Source of the DNA: Chloroflexota bacterium
GTDB taxonomy: Bacteria > Chloroflexota > Anaerolineae > B4-G1
NCBI GenBank assembly: GCA_024232355.1
Contig: JAAEPW010000085.1
Location: 1-9,739, forward strand
Direction of reading: 5' to 3'
Length of the DNA: 9,739 bases
Each line of letters begins with the position of its first letter. Position 1 is the stretch's first letter. This document shows positions 4,893 to 9,739 of this stretch, one piece after another. The position numbers and the translations under genes were made by a program. Below the pieces are notes generated by a model. It was not told where the DNA came from. It did not search any database and saw only the letters and a list, made by a program, of their open reading frames with translations.

Positions 4893-7800
4893 ATGATTCA
4901 GCAACTTGGCCTGAGTACCGCCGAAAAATGGATGACCATTCTACTGATTTTGATGGGGCTGGCGCTGCTCTATGTAGTACTGATGGGACTGCGCCGGCGC
5001 ATCATCTTTAAGATGGGCCTGCGAAACATCACCCGAAGACCGGGCCAGACTGCCTTGATCGTCCTGGGCCTGACCCTGAGCACGGTGATCATCGTCAGTG
5101 CCCTGAGCCTCGGCGACACGTTGACCTACTCTGTGCGCCGCCACGTGGTGGACGCCTACGGGGAAATTGATCAGGTGATCTCGCCGCCCTTGCTCTCAAC
5201 CCTGGCGGGACTCGCCGCGGGCGCCATGGGCGACGAGGGGGGGGATGATCCAATGGCAGCCTTGGCCGACTCTAATCTGGGCGGCGTGCTCGAAGGAGAC
5301 CTGACCAGCATCCTGGGGTTGCTCAAGGAAGGGTTGCCTGGCATCAGCGAAGAGCGCTACGCTCAACTCCGGGATCAAGCCCAGTCAGACCCGGCCACCG
5401 CCGCTCTGGTGGACGGGGTGGCTCCCTCCATCGCCTTCCCCACCATCATCCGAGACCGGACCAGCGGACAGGGCATCCCCCTGGGTTTCATCGTGGCGGT
5501 GAACAACGAATACGACGAGCAGTTCGGCCTCACGTCGGTGGACGGGGAGCCGGTGCAGATGGAGGAACTACGCACGGGCGTGGGGAACATCTTTGCCCAG
5601 GCCATGAGCCTCTTTGGCTGGGCGAACAGCATTGGCGTCAACGTGGAAAGCAGGGCCGTGGGCGTGGCCCAGGTCGGAGCGCTGATCACCCAGCTACAGA
5701 CCGAGTCGCCCGATGAGGTCGCAACTGCGGACGCAGTTGATCCGACAACGGTTCCGACCACTGAACCGGCAGCCTCCCCGACCCAGCCGGCCGCCACCGA
5801 ACCGTCTGACGAACCGACAGCCACCGCCCTGGCTGTGACCCAACCGACCGCGGAACCATCCGCTACACCGGCCATTGAATCGACCAGTGAAGCAACTGTC
5901 GACCTGACCGGAGAGACACCCGATGATCAGTTCCCCACTCTGCCCTTGACAGAGACCCTGGACCTCTCGGCGCTGGGCTTGGGCACGGTGGATCTGTCCA
6001 CCCTGTCCGGCGCCGCGCTGACGGACACCTTGGTTCTAGCCGCGATGGAAGAAACCCTGGGCATCGACATAGACACTGTCCTCAGCACGATGAACCTGAA
6101 CACCCTGGGCATAGAGATCGACCGGGTGCTGGAGCAGGTGGGGCTGGAACTGCGTCAGGGGGACGTCTACCTGAACAGATTGGGCGCGGAGCAACTCAAC
6201 GCGCAGCCGGGTGACGTGCTGGACATCTTTATCGGCCCCATCCCCGTGCCCTTTCGGGTGCGAGCTATTGTGGAGCAGTCCGGTCCCTTGGGCGCGCTCA
6301 AGCCGGTGGTCATGCTGCGGTTGGACGAGGCCCAGGAACTGCTCTTTATGCCGGGGCGGGTGAACAATGTGCTCGTCTCCAACACTGGGGACGCCTACAC
6401 GGGCATGGAAAACACGGCGGGCGCGGCCCGGCAACTGAGAGCCTTGGCCCTGAACGAGGCCGCCCTGACAGAGTTGGTGGCCCTGCTGCGGGAACCGCGC
6501 GTACTCGCTCACATCGAGGCCGGTGCGGACGGCTCTGCTCCTTTGGCCTCAAAGCCCACTTCGGACTCTGAGGAGCTTGGCGACCTCCTGGCCTTTTTCA
6601 CCGGGGGAGGGAGCCGGATAGATCTGGCCGAACGGACGCCCCTTTTGGTCGCAGAACTCGCGCGCGCGGGCATCTCTCAAGAGTTGCGGGTGCTCGTGGC
6701 CCAGCCGGACATGCAGAGTTGGCTGCAAGGATTGCTCCTCCCCGGCGAGACCAGTAAGCGGCTGGACGAGATCCTGGGCCGGATCAGCGATCTGGAAGTG
6801 CTGGATGTGCTGAGCAAGAACACGGTGGTGGAGGTGGCAGCGGTCGGCGGCACGATCTTTACCACGGTCTTTACCATCTTTGGGACCTTTTCCATCTTTG
6901 CCGGGGTACTATTGATCTTTCTGATCTTTGTCATGTTGGCTGCGGAGCGACGCAGCGAGATGGGCATGGCCCGAGCCATCGGTATGCGCCGGAGCCACCT
7001 GGTGCAGATGTTCGTGTCCGAGGGCATGATCTACGATCTGGTGGCCGCTGCCCTGGGCATCGTTCTGGGGCTGGCCGTCTCTTACGCCATGATCGGCTTT
7101 CTGGGCGGCATCTTTAACACAGCGGCCCAGCAGGTCAGCAGCGAACTGAGCAGTAGTCTCTTTACCTTTCACTTTAACGTGGCCCCCACATCAGTGGTGA
7201 TCGCCTACGCCCTGGGCGTGCTCTTTACCTTTGCCGTGGTCACTCTCTCCTCCTGGCGGGTAAGTCGCCTGAACATCGTTTCGGCTGTCCGGGACATTCC
7301 GGAACCGGAGGGGGGCGAACAGGGCGCGGGCAAGCTGGTCGGTCGGCTGATCACCGGCCCGCTTACCGTGGCCGTGGGCGTGTGGATCTGCTTCGGCGTG
7401 GCGGGTGGACAGTCGGGTACCCTGCTACTCATCGCTCTCTCCCTGGTGCTGGCGGGCGGGATGCTGAGCGTGAGCTGGACGCTCTCGACCACATCCATGC
7501 GCACAGAGCGGCGTCGACGGCTGGTCTACTCTGTCATGGGCCTGGGGCTGGTGCTCCTTTGGGGACTGCCCTGGGAGAGATTGCTGCCTGGCATGGGCTT
7601 TGGCGTGCTGGAGCAAGATGCCCAGTGGACACTGCTCTCCTTTATCGTAAAGGGGCCGGCCCTGATCCTGGGCGGGATCCTGATCATCATGTTCAGCGCA
7701 GACACTATTCTGCAGGCGGTGAGCCGGGTGCTGGGTGGCATCGGCGCGCTGGCGCCAGTCCTCAAGACCGCCATCGCCTATCCCCTGAGCAGCCGCTTCC

Positions 7801-9134
7801 GCACGGGCATGGCTATGGTCATGTTTGCCATGATCATCACCACAGTGGTGCTCATGTCGGTGGTGATCCAGGCCACGCAAAGCGCCATCACACTGGACGC
7901 CAAGAGCAGCGCCGGCTTTGATATCAGCACGTCGTTTGGGCTGCTCAGCTTTTTTGATCGGGTGACGGATATGGAAGGGGAATTGGCCCAGATGGAGGAG
8001 TTTGCTCAGGAAGATGTGGCGGCAGTGGGAGCCATTGTCAACCCCACAGTAGACGCGCGCCAGGCGGGCGCCGACCCGACCGGAAGCTGGTATTCCCTCG
8101 CCATGACGGGTATGGACGAGGGCTTCATGACCCAGGCCCGGGATATCTACACCTTCCAGCAGCGAGCGGAGGGATTCGAGAGCGACGCCGCGGTCTGGCA
8201 GGCGCTGATGGAGCGGGACGACGTGGCCATCGTCTCCCCGTCTCTGGTGGCCAACCCCGACAGCAGCTATGACAGCTCTGGAGGCAGCAGTGGCAACAGC
8301 TTGACAGCCGCCTTCGGCGATCTCGCTGAGGAGGCAAGCACTCAGGATGAGGGCCGCTCTCAGGATGGAGGGCAGGCACAGGATGGGTTCAACTTTCGGC
8401 TGACCGGTTTCACCCGGGCAGATGATCTGCCGGAGGTGTGGCTGGAGCTGCGGGACAGGGCCGGCGGACAGATGCGCATTCACCGGGTGCAGGTGATCGG
8501 TGTGCTGTCAGATATTACCACGGTCAGCCTTGCCCCAGTCCACGTCAACAGCCGGGCCGTCGCCGCCCTCACCGGCAAGGATATGCAGCCGGACTTTTTT
8601 TTCGTCAAGGTAGCCGAGGGCGCAGATGTACGGCAAGTGGCCCAAAAAGTGGAGCGGGCCTTTCTCAGCTCTGCGCTTGAAGCAGGGGTGATCGCAGACA
8701 GCGTCGCCAAGGGCCAGACGTTGATCCGGGGCATCCTGCAACTGTTCCAGGGCTTTCTGGCCCTGGGGCTGATGGTGGGCATCGCCGCGCTAGGGGTGAT
8801 CAGCTCCCGCACGGTGGTGGAGCGACGTCAGGAGGTGGGCATGTTGCGGGCCATCGGCTACCAGCCGGGCATGATCACCCTCTCCTTTGTGCTGGAGGCC
8901 AGCTTTATCGCCCTGGTGGGCATCAGCCTGGGCACGGTCACGGGTATCCTGCTGGGCCAGGCCATGATCGGGCAGTTCTTTAGCGTCATCACGGCCGGGC
9001 GCACCCTGGCTGTGCCGTGGGCACAAATCGGGGGCATTGTCTTGGGTGCGTACCTTTTCTCGCTGCTTGCCACCATCCTACCCGCGATACAGGCATCCCG
9101 CATCTATCCGGCGGATGCGCTTCGCTACGAGTAA
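4893..9134 (+). CDS. Very long double-FtsX (MacB-like) ABC transporter permease
   Basis: A 1413-residue membrane partner of the upstream ATPase. It is two MacB/FtsX-like halves fused. Half one: helices near 13-33 and 53-73, an extracellular region of about 580 residues, then an FtsX domain (about 650-800). Several helices (about 820-936) link to half two: a helix at 970-993, an extracellular region of about 285 residues, and a final FtsX domain (about 1279-1413). The halves repeat each other: ERRSEMGMARAIG (685-697) matches ERRQEVGMLRAIG (1310-1322), a turn that contacts the ATPase. The extracellular part of half one holds a MacB-type core (about 431-500) and a Thr/Pro/Glu-rich linker (about 284-345). 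Such transporters move lipids, lipoproteins or peptides, or transmit force across the membrane; the substrate here is unknown. AGGAG at 4882-4886 supports the start. No membrane-fusion partner follows. Confidence 0.9.
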   Translation: MIQQLGLSTAEKWMTILLILMGLALLYVVLMGLRRRIIFKMGLRNITRRPGQTALIVLGLTLSTVIIVSALSLGDTLTYSVRRHVVDAYGEIDQVISPPLLSTLAGLAAGAMGDEGGDDPMAALADSNLGGVLEGDLTSILGLLKEGLPGISEERYAQLRDQAQSDPATAALVDGVAPSIAFPTIIRDRTSGQGIPLGFIVAVNNEYDEQFGLTSVDGEPVQMEELRTGVGNIFAQAMSLFGWANSIGVNVESRAVGVAQVGALITQLQTESPDEVATADAVDPTTVPTTEPAASPTQPAATEPSDEPTATALAVTQPTAEPSATPAIESTSEATVDLTGETPDDQFPTLPLTETLDLSALGLGTVDLSTLSGAALTDTLVLAAMEETLGIDIDTVLSTMNLNTLGIEIDRVLEQVGLELRQGDVYLNRLGAEQLNAQPGDVLDIFIGPIPVPFRVRAIVEQSGPLGALKPVVMLRLDEAQELLFMPGRVNNVLVSNTGDAYTGMENTAGAARQLRALALNEAALTELVALLREPRVLAHIEAGADGSAPLASKPTSDSEELGDLLAFFTGGGSRIDLAERTPLLVAELARAGISQELRVLVAQPDMQSWLQGLLLPGETSKRLDEILGRISDLEVLDVLSKNTVVEVAAVGGTIFTTVFTIFGTFSIFAGVLLIFLIFVMLAAERRSEMGMARAIGMRRSHLVQMFVSEGMIYDLVAAALGIVLGLAVSYAMIGFLGGIFNTAAQQVSSELSSSLFTFHFNVAPTSVVIAYALGVLFTFAVVTLSSWRVSRLNIVSAVRDIPEPEGGEQGAGKLVGRLITGPLTVAVGVWICFGVAGGQSGTLLLIALSLVLAGGMLSVSWTLSTTSMRTERRRRLVYSVMGLGLVLLWGLPWERLLPGMGFGVLEQDAQWTLLSFIVKGPALILGGILIIMFSADTILQAVSRVLGGIGALAPVLKTAIAYPLSSRFRTGMAMVMFAMIITTVVLMSVVIQATQSAITLDAKSSAGFDISTSFGLLSFFDRVTDMEGELAQMEEFAQEDVAAVGAIVNPTVDARQAGADPTGSWYSLAMTGMDEGFMTQARDIYTFQQRAEGFESDAAVWQALMERDDVAIVSPSLVANPDSSYDSSGGSSGNSLTAAFGDLAEEASTQDEGRSQDGGQAQDGFNFRLTGFTRADDLPEVWLELRDRAGGQMRIHRVQVIGVLSDITTVSLAPVHVNSRAVAALTGKDMQPDFFFVKVAEGADVRQVAQKVERAFLSSALEAGVIADSVAKGQTLIRGILQLFQGFLALGLMVGIAALGVISSRTVVERRQEVGMLRAIGYQPGMITLSFVLEASFIALVGISLGTVTGILLGQAMIGQFFSVITAGRTLAVPWAQIGGIVLGAYLFSLLATILPAIQASRIYPADALRYE

Positions 9135-9156
9135 GCGGGGCTTTGTACAGAATGAG

Positions 9157-9176
9157 CCAAGGCATCTTGGCCTTGG
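9157..9176. other. Short hairpin after the permease gene
   Basis: CCAAGGC (9157-9163) pairs perfectly with GCCTTGG (9170-9176) around a six-base loop, 22 nt after the permease stop. It is followed by A, not T, on the + strand, so it does not read as a standard terminator for the permease. It may slow polymerase or protect the 3' end of the message. The remainder of 9177-9287 holds no recognisable gene. A poor -10-like CATAAT at 9194-9199 has no clear -35. Confidence 0.25.
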
Positions 9177-9300
9177 AAAAGGAGGCTTGCCTACATAATA
9201 TTTCTGGCCGATTTCAACCTCCAGGAACAGGAAGGGAACCACAGTTTCAAGTCCAATTCAATCCAGCTTGTCAATAACGTTCAAAAAAAGGAGATAAATG

Positions 9301-9739
9301 ATGAATAATTTACCAAATATGGAGCAAGAAAAAAGCGTTCTGCGATGGGGTGGCCTGGCCGGGATGCTGGGTAGCGTCCTCTTTATTCTCGCCATGGTTG
9401 TAGTATTTGCAGGTCCCGTGGGAACGGAGGATCCTGCCAGCCTCGAGGGATGGCTCACGCGCTTCCCCGACATCAAAATGGCCCGTGTGGTAGAGAATAT
9501 CGTATACCTGGTGGCTCTCCTCTTGGAGGTCCCCCTTTTCCTGACTTTGTACCGTGCTCTCCGGAAAACGAGCCTCGCGCCCGCTCTCTTTGGTAGCGCG
9601 CTGGGCATTCTGGGGATTGTCTCGATGGTGGTCTCAACAACACCGCACGTCGCTCACACCCCGCTCTTCGAGATCTATAACGCTCCTGGGGCGACCCCCG
9701 CAGATCAGGCGACAATCGCCATCTTGTGGCAGATGGTCA
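9301..9739 (+). CDS. Multi-helix membrane protein, probably DUF4386-related (partial, runs off the right edge)
   Basis: The frame is open from 9301 to the window end, giving 146 residues without a stop. Predicted membrane helices lie near 17-38, 62-85 and 93-112. The ENIVYLVALLLEVPLFLTLYRALRKTSLAPALFGSALGIL region, with a loop bearing YNAPGATPADQATIA, recalls DUF4386-like proteins from Chloroflexota, but the match is looser than for the two upstream copies. Two adjacent ATG codons occur at 9298 and 9301. AAGGAG at 9288-9293 sits seven nt before the second, the better spacing, so I use 9301. Base composition is intermediate between the two blocks. Its start is 166 nt after the permease stop, so co-transcription with the ABC genes is uncertain. 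Function unknown. Confidence 0.75.
   Translation, partial: MNNLPNMEQEKSVLRWGGLAGMLGSVLFILAMVVVFAGPVGTEDPASLEGWLTRFPDIKMARVVENIVYLVALLLEVPLFLTLYRALRKTSLAPALFGSALGILGIVSMVVSTTPHVAHTPLFEIYNAPGATPADQATIAILWQMV

Noticed and set aside
7425..8483. 352-codon frame on the minus strand inside the permease gene
   Set aside because: High G+C suppresses stop codons opposite a real gene. The translation is rich in His, Gln and Arg, shows no domain, and the plus-strand frame has clear FtsX structure.
9178..9189. Perfect AAAGGAGG followed by a TTG codon after the permease
   Set aside because: The frame from that TTG stops after three codons, so no leader peptide or gene is supported.
9194..9199. CATAAT as a promoter -10 for the final gene
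   Set aside because: No acceptable -35 lies 16-18 bp upstream and the match is only partial.

Overview
The window looks like a piece of a Chloroflexota-type genome (Anaerolineae or a relative). That is an inference from the gene families (DUF4386 and DUF6326 small membrane proteins, a very long double-FtsX ABC permease with a Pro/Thr-rich extracellular linker), from an IS66-like transposase tail, and from a palindromic GTCATTCCGAG-type dispersed repeat. No marker gene is present, so the placement is tentative.

Layout, all genes on the + strand: (1) positions 1-141 hold the 3' end of an IS66-like insertion sequence. (2) Positions 142-4031 are an AT-rich block holding a DUF6326-like four-helix membrane protein, two DUF4386-like six-helix membrane proteins, and a six-helix/HAMP/class III nucleotide cyclase. 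The intergenic spaces carry a strong sigma-70-type promoter (763-792), a perfect 14-bp terminator-like hairpin (1541-1572) and a 125-bp nested palindromic repeat (2379-2503). (3) Positions 4059-9134 are GC-rich and encode an ABC ATPase of the MacB/LolD class followed by its 1413-residue FtsX-type permease. (4) From 9301 a further multi-helix membrane protein, probably related to DUF4386, runs off the right edge.

Nearly every product is an integral membrane protein or a partner of one. The ATPase and permease clearly belong together. The cyclase ends only 27 nt before the ATPase start, so the two could share a transcript, but base composition changes sharply exactly there. The cyclase, small membrane proteins and ABC pair may therefore be a chance assembly next to an insertion sequence rather than one designed system. 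I see no CRISPR array, tRNA, rRNA or phage gene. No single feature proves a new system. The most unusual items are the shared 5' ends of the three small membrane-protein genes, the compositional seam at the cyclase/ABC boundary, and the oversized extracellular regions of the permease.
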